NCBI GenBank assembly: GCA_959347315.1
Contig: OY365819.1
Coordinates: 24,638,495-24,702,494 of the forward strand
Direction: 5' to 3'
DNA: 64,000 bases
DNA from: Bimastos eiseni
Taxonomy: Eukaryota; Annelida; Clitellata; Crassiclitellata; Lumbricidae
The position numbers were made by a program, and so were the translations under genes. Positions 33,099 through 43,700 of the stretch are shown piece after piece (position 1 is the stretch's first letter; each line of letters begins with the position of its first letter). The notes below the pieces were generated by a model, which ran no database searches, was not told the origin of the DNA, and saw only the letters and a program-made list of their open reading frames with translations.

Positions 33099-34104
33099 GA
33101 AGAATATTTTAACTCGTGCGCACGAGATAACAACTCGTTCCCTCGACTTAATAAGTCGTGCGCACGACTTATTTGACCAATAGCAGGTCGACTTTCTGTG
33201 ACGTAAGCAAACTTCTATTTCGTGGATATAATGGCGTCGCTGCAACAATTGGCAAAGAAGTAGTTTGAAATGGGACAACGGCGATTTGTCGTTCTAGCGT
33301 CCCAGATTCCACAACACCACTCTTAAGATAAATCGCGGGGAAAACTCTATCTGATATTGTCAGTATTTTAGCTCTGTCAATCTGAACATCATTTTCATTT
33401 TCGCTTTCATATTCGCCTGCAGAGTGATATCCCCAGTCTGGTACACGCTCAGCGTACAAACGGCATCACTAACATTGTAGCTTTAAATACCTTCCTTAAA
33501 GGCCAAAGCCTTTCACACCACATATTATACACCCCTATAGTAGTATTCGTAATCTCCAAACTTCTAAAGCGTCACTTGAAAGCTATGCGCAGGGCACCAG
33601 CTTATTCAGGAGCGCTGCATCAAATCGCAAGGGTTGAACTACCGGTAGTTTAGTAAAAAAATGATGTTAATTAAAAATCCAGACAAATCAACTTAAATGA
33701 AGAAAGTCAGGCGGCTAAGAAGAGTACTCACATATAAAACACATTTGAGCATGAATTCAGTGTGACACATATAATTGTCCAAATGATAGTCCGAAGGAGG
33801 TCAGAGTTCGGTTTCCAGAAGGTCAGCAGGGAGGCAGAGTAGCTGCTCAAGAGGGCAAGTAATGAGTCTGAGTAAGAGTTCTTGAAAAGGTGGGATTTAA
33901 GTTTAGAATGGAATGCCCGAATCACTCTATGTCTTAAACATTGTTTCGTTCATAGAACTATGTGTTTCCCCATAAATGCCAAAATAGAAGTGTGTTTACG
34001 TCACAGAAAAGTCGGCCTACTATTGGTCGAATAAGTCGTGCGCACGACTTATTAAGTCGAGGGAACGAGTTGTTATTTCGTGCGCACGAGATAAAATATT
34101 CTTC
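33099..34104. mobile_element. inverted-repeat element with GTGCGCAC-rich ends
   Basis: About 120-bp arms at 33099-33220 and 33982-34104 are inverted copies with few mismatches. Both contain AACAACTCGTTCCCTCGACT and AAGTCGTGCGCACGACTTAT, the latter itself a palindrome. The interior has an open minus-strand frame at 33169-33459 with no recognised family. It looks like a non-autonomous DNA transposon; no clear target duplication was found. Confidence 0.75.
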
Positions 34105-34774
34105 ATTCATGAAGAAATCATTTGAAAATAGTAAATTGTAAATAGTAGAACTCATAATATTCTCTGAGATATTGTTGATTTATTTTTCAACAAATACGTG
34201 CCATACAACTCTACCAGTATCATTCTATTTCTTTCATGCGTTTACATATCCGAGCATTGGCTCGTTTTCCGAGATTTTAATAATGCCAATTCAAACCGGT
34301 GACGGCTATGTGATTGTTAGCTTATTGCGAATCATGGATTGCCAGAATAAAGACACCTTCTGTAACAAGTTTATATGCAGACATCTGCCAGGGTCATAAG
34401 TGATTCCCTCATTCCATAACGCTGAACATCTAACAGCTAATACGATTTGACCTAACATACATGTATATGTAGGCTCAGCTTGGTTTAGATTAATGAACAA
34501 GTCTAACCTCGATATATTTATGGGTCAACTATTACATAAATGTTAATATTCATGTTTAGAGCGAGATTGCCCTGTCCGTTAAAAAGCGTTTCATAGAACT
34601 ACTGTCTATATGTTCCTCGACTACTAAAAAATATATGTGTCACACTGAATTCATGCTCAAATGTGTTTTATATGTGAGTACTATTCTTTGCCGCCTGACT
34701 TTCTTCATTTAAGCTGATTTGCCTGGATTTTTAATTAACATCATTTTTTTAAACTAAACTACCGGTAGTTCAAC
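33633..34774. repeat. second long inverted repeat interlocked with the first
   Basis: 33633-33773 and 34632-34774 are inverted copies, about 95 percent identical by eye, starting GTTGAACTACCGGTAGTTTA. The right arm of the element at 33099-34104 lies between them, whereas its left arm lies outside, so the two pairs overlap instead of nesting. Confidence 0.8.
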
Positions 34775-34889
34775 CAGTTGATGTTCCAACCGAAGAATGC
34801 GAAGATGAGCCAGTATATGATGAATAGCACCAAGCTAAAAGTTCCACTACAGATTCCACTGAGACAGAAACAACACCCGCCTCTGGGCT

Positions 34890-35950
34890 GGAACATAATA
34901 TGCAGACTGATCTAGAATACGGAGCAGTGGGAGAACAACCTGCAGTAGATATTATCCAAGAACCAATTCTTCCTCAATCGAAGTTCCCTACCGATCCAGG
35001 ACTCTACACTAACACGAGTTTGACCACAAGACTGGTACGAAAATTGTGTGAAATCGGAGCATGCCAACCAGGCCTCAATGAACCCTTTCAATTTTCAACA
35101 GATGAATTTGGCCGCAAATTTCTTGTTTTTTTTTTGGTATACAAAAATTATCGGAAGGGGTAGTAAGAATGAAGGAAGAAATTGACCTATCTATTCACCA
35201 ACAAGTCAAAAGATGTACTGCCAAGCTTGTTGGTTGTTCGCTAATTGCAAATCTGTGCATTATGGCAAGGAATGGTCTTACCCAGACACTGGAGTTTGTA
35301 AATGAAAAAAAGGTATGGAAAATTGTTAAGCATGAAACTTCTAAACAACATCAAGATGTAACACGCCAATATTTGATTACGAAATATGGTATTTCAAATG
35401 ATAGAACTGTAATATCAAGTTTGATCACCTGGGAGCGTCGCCAGGTGCAGAAGAATAGAGAAGTTTTGAAACGTATGATAGATGCGACGCTGTTCTTAGC
35501 AACTGAACTGTTATTGTTACTGGCCAAATATGATCATTTAAAGTTTGAAAAGAAAAACCAACTGTATTTAAGTCATGCTGTAGGCCTACAAAATTATTTA
35601 ATTCAATCACTCGCATCTGAAATATCGGCGACAATATTGATAATGAATAATAATAGTCTGCACAATTTTTAAAAAAATTTAAAATTATTTTTAGATTCAA
35701 CTATTGATATAACCAGAAATGATCAGACAGACGTCAGTTTCTTTGCGATTCATTTTAAATTCAGGACAGACTGTGGGCAGATTTTTAGGCTTCTATACTT
35801 TAGAAAACAGCGATGCTGTAGTATTTGTTGAGATAATTTTATGAGAGATAAAGAGACGAAACATTGATATCACCCTCTGTCGAGGACAAGCATATGATGG
35901 TGCCTCTTTGATGTCTGGAAGTAATAAGCAGTTGTTTTTCGGCACAGCTG
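34890..35950 (+). pseudogene. hAT transposase of ZMYM1-like type, decayed
   Basis: A first frame has KFPTDPGLYTNTSLTTRLVR, CEIGACQPGLNEPFQFSTDE and FGRKF. After a T-run near 35125-35140 the frame changes and shows QVQKNREVLKRMIDATLFLA, the region before the RNase H core. Around 35860-35930 a third piece reads NIDI.LCRGQAYDGASLMSG, the conserved CRGQ-YD block. The C-terminal dimerisation domain is not seen. The gene begins about 120 bp after the inverted repeat at 34774, which may be part of the same element. Confidence 0.7.
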
Positions 35951-36035
35951 AAAAGTTGTATACGTTTCTTAGTCTAGTTTACCACGACTTCATATTCTCC
36001 AAGAACACCAGAATGCCCAGTATGACTCAACAGTA

Positions 36036-37004
36036 AGGTAGCCCGGGGGTGAATGTAACAAATTTCGAATTTCACAAAATGTTTGGTATTTGTACGAAGG
36101 ATAATTGTATATAGCCTAACATTAATTAATATAGCCTAACATGTTGGCTCCATATTGGCAAATAAAGTGTTAAATGGTTTCGACATCAAATATACCTTAG
36201 ACCAACAAAATAACGAGCCTCGTTGGGGGTTACAAGTTGCCCCACTAGCGGGGTAAGTTGTAACACAAGCCGGGGCATGTTGTAACGATGTTGGGATGAA
36301 ACTTAACTTTCTAAATGTTGCTTCTTTGGTAGAAGCAAACCAGGAAATGCTTGTAATTACATCTATAAAGCATAGAATTACAATCAGGCAGTCACATTAT
36401 TGGTTGTTACAATGTTCAGGAGTGTAATATCCATTAGAGCCTCACGTATTCCTACATGCACTTTTTTGGGGGCCAACTTCTTCATCTTCAGTTTAGCATC
36501 TTCTGCACTTGGCCTTCCTTTGACGCTGACAGCACAGGACTTTCCTTTGGCAATTATGGCACTTGATTTTCTGTCTAAACTGGCGGTTCTTGACTTTCCT
36601 TTGGCACAATCTGCACAAGACTGGTGGCACCTAACTTTCAACAACTGTTTTTGAGTCGTGTTTTTAGGCCTACTGTCGTTACATTCGCATCTAGTTGCAT
36701 ATTTTCTGGTGTATCAGTCGGTATGACTGCATGTCTCTTCTTAACACTTGTTCTACTTGTCTTTCTTTCTGAAGCCTTTGGATGAGAACAAACCCGATCT
36801 AGAGAGAAATCTGTAGTTCGCTTATTTCAGGAGAACTTCTGGAAAATCGATAGGCCTACAAGTCAAAGACTGTCCGAATTTTTGGCTGCCTAATGTAGAG
36901 GAGAACGGGGATGAATGTAACGAATTTCGAATTTCAGCCAATTTTAACCGAATTTCACTGCGGTGTGCTAGTTTTGTCTAAGAGCAACTCTACAAGTCAT
37001 TTGA

Positions 37005-37046
<42 letters not shown>

Positions 37047-37132
37047 CATAACCTCAAAAATGATGGAGAAAGTACTGGACCGTATAATACTGACGCCGTC
37101 GCCGTGTTACAACTAACCCCAGAGGATGTGTT
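36036..37132. mobile_element. unclassified DNA-transposon-like stretch with GTTGTAAC motifs
   Basis: The phrase TGAATGTAAC(A/G)AATTTCG + AATTTCA occurs at about 36050 and 36912 in the same orientation, and GGGG(G/C)...GTTGTAAC motifs recur (36227-36290). On the minus strand 36384-36644 encodes a Lys-rich 86-residue piece (CAKGKSRTASLDRKS, IAKGKSCAVSVKG) that resembles the tail of pogo-type transposases, though weakly. An (AT)n run is at 37004-37049. Confidence 0.4.
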
Positions 37133-37140
37133 ACAACCGT

Positions 37141-37924
37141 CAGTGGCGCGTTTACCTATAGGTGCACTAGGCGTGCTTATAGGGCCCCAAATCTCAGGGG
37201 CCACCAAATGAATAAAAACACTAAATACAAAATAACATCTCAGGGGCCTTCAATTTCCATATGAATGAAAACATTTCATATTAAATAACTTTCTCAGGGG
37301 CCCCCAAATGAATGAAAACATTTCATACAAAACTTCTCAGGGGCCTGCAAATGAATGGAGACATTTCCTGCAAAATAGCATGTCTCACACTTGAAATATT
37401 TGAAATATAATATATTCTCTTGTTTTGCAGTTAAGCATTCACATGACAAGTGTATTGTGGTAATTCATAATTGTTTTATTAATGTCAATATCAATATCAG
37501 CTCGGTTAGCTGTGTTCGTAAGAACGAAGGCTGCGTGTTATGAGCCTCTTCGCTTCCAGAAGTTGACTCACTGTTTTATTGAGTAACATTTTAAAATAAA
37601 GTTACGTATTTCGTTATTTGATGTGATGACGTGACGTCGCATATCTCAGACTTGTGCAACTAACTGCGGTGTGTTAGATATGTCTAAAAACAACACAAGT
37701 AAAAGGCTATATATATATATATATATATATATACATAACCTCAACAATGATGGAGAAAGTACTGGACTCTCTCCCCCCCTTCGCCACAAATCGTCACAGA
37801 TGTATGACCCTTCCAATAGGTGCACGGTGTCATTTATAGACGGCCCCTCAAACTCCGTGTACGTGTTCAAAATGGCCAAAATAATGTTTGCGCCGAGGGC
37901 CCCGTTTTTGTAAACGCGCCTCTG
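37141..37924. mobile_element. hAT-type non-autonomous element with 8-bp target duplication
   Basis: Starts CAGTGGCGCGTTTAC and ends GTAAACGCGCCTCTG, inverted repeats of 15 bp with one mismatch. Flanked by ACAACCGT (37133-37140) and ACAACCGA (37925-37932). Near the left end are four tandem units of about 55 bp with CTCAGGGGCC and AAATGAATGAAAACATTTC (37190-37390). Its interior 37655-37775 repeats sequence found in the flank at 36955-37077, including (AT)n and ATGATGGAGAAAGTACTGGA. Confidence 0.8.
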
Positions 37925-38039
37925 ACAACCGACCCCGCTCGTACATGGTTCCAATTTTTTCTTCATATCCGTGGAAATTGTCAACTTCCAATAATATCGC
38001 TTACACAATCGCTACTTGAATAACAACTTGTCAACTCAT

Positions 38040-39030
38040 AGCATTCAGTAAAAATGTAATACGTGATTACAGTGAGTGATGAGAAAAATAAGAAAAAATC
38101 TTAAACTCACTTTTCGGTTAAAATTTTTTTTTGATTAATAACAAATTCATTTCTTAATATTATGCGCACAGATTTTTGTCACGCTGGTTTGTCGAATTGA
38201 GCTACCGTTATATCCGCATTAGGATGTTATGACATAAGTCTGGTTGCGGTCACTCATGGTGTCACCCGTATGGAAATCCTCTCTTAAGGATACCAGCTTA
38301 TAGAGAATCGTAATCTCCACTTGAAAGTCAAGCGCAGGGCACCAGCTTGTTCATGTGCGCTGCGTCAAATCAAATGGGTTGTCAAAAGAATAGCTCAATG
38401 AAGGTAAGCGTCCGGTCTAAAGAATCCTTAGGAGGCTCTAATGTTTCCTTACTAATGCTACTTGTAAATCGTAATCTGAATGAAAAGGCCGAAAGTTTGC
38501 TTCCTGTCCTAAGAATAAAATGGCTCACGAAAGGATCGCTCTGGCGATATGAAATTTTTGCAAAACGTTCCTATGCGAATTTATAGGTCAATATGACTAT
38601 TTTCAGCAAAAAATTGGCTTTATATTCCGATATTCAGACAGAATATTTTCGAGTTACACAATTTACACACTTTCGATATAATAACAATCGCCATTTGCAT
38701 TCGCATAATCTGAAGGTAATATTAACTTTAATATGTCAGGCGAGCCATTTATATAACAAAAGCCTAACTCGGAGCACTCCCCAATGAAAGGCAATGATAC
38801 ACTCACGATCGGTCCAATTTCAGGGGCAAAGATCGCACCCGTTCAATTCAAAGTTCAATCCCAAGATCGGCTCGTCTGTAAGGCTAGTTCCTATATATTC
38901 ATTAACCCATTCATTTGAACACCTATATAGCGCCTATTGATAAGTCTAGGTCTACTCGTATATGCTACCAGCTCAACCACATCGATACAAATAAGTCTTC
39001 AACTTGTTAAAGAAATCATATTACTGGGTA
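38040..39030. other. intergenic with a short shared repeat
   Basis: 38305-38375 aligns with 33553-33630 (shared GCGCAGGGCACCAGCTT and GCTGC(A/G)TCAAATC). 38520-38700 shares scattered blocks with 42340-42520, starting GGCTCACGAAAG. These are likely parts of decayed mobile elements. No gene seen. Confidence 0.45.
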
Positions 39031-39039
39031 ATAGTAACG

Positions 39040-39240
39040 GTTCACTCTGAAATGTCACAATCAAAATATCTCAATTAAAAATGTTAATAGCTTCGCACGA
39101 TAATAATATCGCAAGTCAAACTGCCGCAATTAAAAATGTCGCATGCTAATAATGTCGCAAGTCAAACTGTCGCATGCTAATAATGTCGCACCTTAATAAT
39201 GCGGCACGATAATAATATCGTTCTGATGTAACATATTATA
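39040..39240. repeat. ATGTCGCA word-repeat cluster
   Basis: Repeated short phrases AATGTCGCA, AAGTCAAACTG(C/T)CGCA, ATGCTAATAATGTCGCA and CACGATAATAATATCG succeed each other in direct order, a pattern seen in subterminal parts of non-autonomous elements. (AAT)n follows at 39293-39334. Confidence 0.7.
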
Positions 39241-39472
39241 CATAGTTCTGATTTATGTAACTTGCTGCGGTTTGCGATTCGCTCGATAAACGAATATAAT
39301 AATAATAATAATTATAATAATAATAATAGTAATAAATATTGTCAGTCAAAATGTCGCATTATATTAGCCATATTAATTAATATTAATTATATTATATTAA
39401 TTATCGATATTGCGAACTCTGTTTGTTATGTGCGTATAACAAACTTTCGTAAACCGTAGTATAGGTCGTTTA

Positions 39473-40496
39473 TGAAGTTTATGTAAATTACATATTTTGA
39501 ATATCTGTAAACGGAATTTTTTTGCAACTATCATGCTCTCTCAATATTAAAATAGAAGCTATACTGCTGAAAGGAATCCTTGCTTAAGTCGAAAATGGGA
39601 TAATTAATAGAATCTTGTGTAATTAGACGCTGCATTGGTGAAATGTTTAATCATTAATCAGAAGTTGGAGTGAAGAAAATAATTTTCTATAATATGAAGC
39701 CACATTGATGAAAAGAATTCTTCTGAAGTGGAAGTGGGATCGATTAATATAATCGTGCTAAGTTGAAACAGTATTGGCACAAAGTTTTGTGCCCAACTAG
39801 AAGCTTTGTCGATGAAAAATATATGGCTTAAACAGAGGTTGTATTAATAAAAACAATTCGTCTTTAAACGGAAGCTGGATTGATGAAAGCATTATTGCCT
39901 AAATTATATGGATTAATGAGACAAAAATTCCATATGAGCAGGAGAACTAACTTGCATTGATTTCCGCTTCCACGTAAACGACGTTTATTTTACCAATCAC
40001 GCGCTAGTTAGACTTAATTCGTTTCAAAGATTCGGCTTCTAGTCACGCAGAAATCTTTTCATCATTCCAGAATCCACTTGATCAGCAGACTTTCATCAAT
40101 CCAGCTTAGACATTAATTATTTCAACAATCCATCTTTTAACTATAAACTGATATTTTCATCATTCCCGCTTCTATTTACGAAGCATTCTTTCTCTAATCC
40201 CCACCTCTAGTTAGGTAAAAAAAATTTTACTTAACACGGCTTCTATGTCGGCAATAATTCCTTTATTGATCCAAATTCTACTTAAATGAGAACTCTCAAT
40301 CAATCCAGCTTCTATTTAAGCACTAATTATTTCATCAATCTAACTTCTATTCAAAGACCTTTATTCTGTCCAGATTCAGGTTATGCAATAACACATTCAT
40401 TGATCCAATTTCTATTTAGAAAAGAACTATTTTAAGCAAGCCAGTCAATAACATTTGTTTACAGATATTCAAAATATGTAATTTACATAAACTTCA
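39473..40496. mobile_element. fold-back element with perfect 40-bp ends and minisatellite arms
   Basis: 39473-39512 and 40457-40496 are exact reverse complements (GAAGTTTATGTAAATTACAT...). Between them, 39540-39960 carries about nine forward copies of the GAAGCTGG-type unit and 39990-40440 about nine inverted copies, so the whole 1024 bp can fold on itself. No gene. No target duplication identified. Confidence 0.85.
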
Positions 40497-40597
40497 CAAC
40501 AGTACTTTTATTAAATCGCTTTTTATACACTATTTTCATTCTTTGGTCAGTTCCTTGGCTGCTTCTGGCATCGCTGTCGACAGTATGATGGCTAATG

Positions 40598-40726
40598 CTA
40601 GAAGTCACAGGCAGTCTTGGTTATATCATAAACATCGTAGCAGTCAAGATCCCCAATCTTAGGGACTTCGAAGTAGTGGTGTTCGTAAGGCGCGCTGACT
40701 ACCATCTTCATCAGAGTAACGTTTGT
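40598..40726 (-). CDS. VWA exon C (C-terminal part)
   Basis: Acceptor GTTCTAG, phase 0. Reads TNVTLMKMVVSAPYEHHYFE then VPKIGDLDCYDVYDITKTAC. The frame closes with TAG at 40598-40600; a donor just after the codon for Ala would keep the phase 1-1 symmetry usual for VWA modules, with the last Cys split across the junction. Confidence 0.55.
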   Translation of the reverse strand, partial: TNVTLMKMVVSAPYEHHYFEVPKIGDLDCYDVYDITKTACDF

Positions 40727-43700
40727 CTAGAACGATTGCACAAATAATTTCGTAAACAATAGCCTGATCTAATCGTTGTAATGCATCAATGAATCAGTAG
40801 AAATTTACATAACGCCCCTAAAAGCTTCTACTTATAGGCGATTCCGTTTCAGGCCAAACGAAACCCGTCTTGAAGAGCTGATTGCGTTTAACAGGAACTG
40901 CAATTGCGACTGGCTTAATCTTTCAGGTGACTCACTGCAGTCCAGCTTTTGTCTGCTACTATACTATGTCTCTAATCGAATGTGTCATCATAGGAGGAAT
41001 TCTACATCAACTATTTACTGTCCATGTTTTCTATCTCAGGCACATGCATTGGTCTCTACTCTCGTAGTATAATTGCAACTGGCTTGTTGCTGGAATCACT
41101 AAATTCTATTTATAGACGCTCTGGAGACTCTTGAACTTCTTAGGTAGTATCGCAACTTATGCATAACAATCTGAGCATAGGTCTTGAAGTCAAACCATTG
41201 CAAGAGCTCTGTGTTTAGGATGAATCTGAAACCGAAGCACACAACTAATAACACATTCAATTCTGCTGAACTAGCGTCAGTATTTTTCACCATTTGACCA
41301 AGACATCTGATCACTGTTTATCTCATACCCACATATGAAAAGCGTTAAGTTAACCCTTTATGTGATGCTTTTATTCCAAACACCTGACATGCTCATACGA
41401 TGTCAATGATATATTTTATGAGTCATTACTACTTATTATCAACCACTATCAGATTATCAATAACTTCGTCTTCACTGGCGTATAACATTCATCATCGAGT
41501 CGTGGTTTCAATGTACAATTATAGTATTATGTTTTCAAACTATTCTAGAACTGAGTTTAAACAATTGGACTATACATACGATGTTGGTGAATCCGATTCC
41601 AATGATTCCAGTTTCATTGGCTTTTGCTTTGTTGACTTCTCTCATCAGATCGCTTGTTTCTTTTATGTAGTCGGTGAAGAGAATGAGAACGTTGCGTTTC
41701 CCCCGTCTTTCTCCTTTCCCCGGTTTGAATAATTCGTGGTTCGCTGCTAGAAATCCGACATTTGTATTCTTCTCTCCTCCAGCCCATCCTCTGTATGTTA
41801 TGTTCCCAATGGCTTCCACGACCTTTTCTTTTGTTTGCCATTGGGTCAGGTAAAAGTTTCTACGGGCAGTGACTCCTGAAAAGTACATAGCAAGAGTTGA
41901 AATTATATATCTGAGATAACGGTTAGGAAATAAATAAATGCAGTTTTTGCGCTCATTAATGCCTGCGTCAAAGTCGATCGACAACGTATATTCGAGAACG
42001 AATACTGCCGACATGTATTTGGAATGATTAGCCGTGAAGATGACCTCCCTCCATGCAGTAGACAGCCTCCTCTGCTCACTCGCCGGCTTAACCGTCTTCA
42101 AGCTTTCAACTCTCTTTACTCTTACATGTATGTATACACTCCATGAGGTCACGACAAACTCCAAACGTTGATTTGCTCCTTATTGTCACGGCGCATTAAT
42201 TGTGCTGTATTAATTAAACCTCCGTCGGTCTGCTTTGCTTCCTGCCTCCTTCGTCGTACCTCATTTGTCCAGTGTTTGGACCACTTCTTTGCACCTTAAC
42301 TATGGAGCAGACAATTCTTTTTTGGTCAAGGCTCACGAAAGAGAATGCTTTGTCGATACGAACATTTTCACAAAGCGCTCATATGCGGATTAATAGACGA
42401 ACGCGATTACCTTGAGCGCACAATTAACTTAATTAGAATTCCGATAATTGGACATTTTTAGTATCGAATAGCAAAAATACGCCGTCATTCAATATAACAA
42501 CAACCTCCACCTAGTGCTGCACGAGGGCAATTTTGCGGACGAAGTGGCGTATCGCTGAGTTCGAAACTCAATCTCACCTGAAGCTGGACTGCAGGGATGT
42601 AGTTACTTATGCATTGAGGCGGTAACCAGTAGTAAGGGCGCACACATAATGGCGACCATCAAAAGAGAGCACACAACAAATGACGCGCCACATAAGGGCG
42701 ATCGACTAATAAGGGAGACAACCGCCAAAGCAGAATGTCGACCGTTTGAATGGACCCCCGCCATTTAACGTGCAATGATCGTACTAGCCAAGATTAAGGT
42801 CTTACATGTGCCAATCTCTTATATGTGCCAAGATTAATATTTCTTTCATTGTTGACCTCATGTGGTGTCCTTCACCAGCTCTATCTATCTTGATGAACTG
42901 GTGAAGGACACCACACGAGGTCAACAATAGATCAATACATGTCGTGTATTATACGGTGTATATGATATGTGACGGTTCAGTACAAAAGCCATCACATATT
43001 TCCAAATTTGAAAAATGGGTTTTTAATGCAATATTAGAGACCTTCTTATTAGCTTTTCAGAACTGCTTCTGTTTCTCTTATATCTGATACCAGAGAAAAG
43101 TTAAGTCAATTTAAAATCGAACTATGTTCGCCCTCTCTTCTGAGAAAATCGCTCCCACAGTTTGTGTAATAATTTGGTCATTTTTCCGTAGCATGGCATT
43201 TCTTTGCATGTGACCTCTTACTCGAGCTATGATTGGCTTAAATTAAAAAAAATTCTAATTTTAAATTAGCGTAGGTTCCAATAAATATTCATTAAACATG
43301 TTTGGCATTATTTTATAGCAAATGCAATTGGAAATAATGTATATCAATAGTTTGTTTAATCATTAGTGTAAAAATGTCAAAAGGGATGAAAAACTGGATT
43401 TCCCCAATAAAAGGCCAAAATGAGGCATTTCATAAAATGCGACTTCCGACTGGTTTTGTGAAAATCGATCACATATATGTATATAGAGAGAGTATTAAAG
43501 TAGGCTTAGTGGTCCAAGTACAGGGCCATGGAAGAATACTAAGGACAACAACCCAAGATTGATGAGATGAGAGCAGATCATTAGCATCCAAATAAAGAAT
43601 CAACTGATTAACAAAATTTCGTCCTAAAATTTTTAACTGGAATGATACGTTAACGTCAGAAGTTTATTAACTTCATTTTTACTGACAAAAGTTGGAAGCA

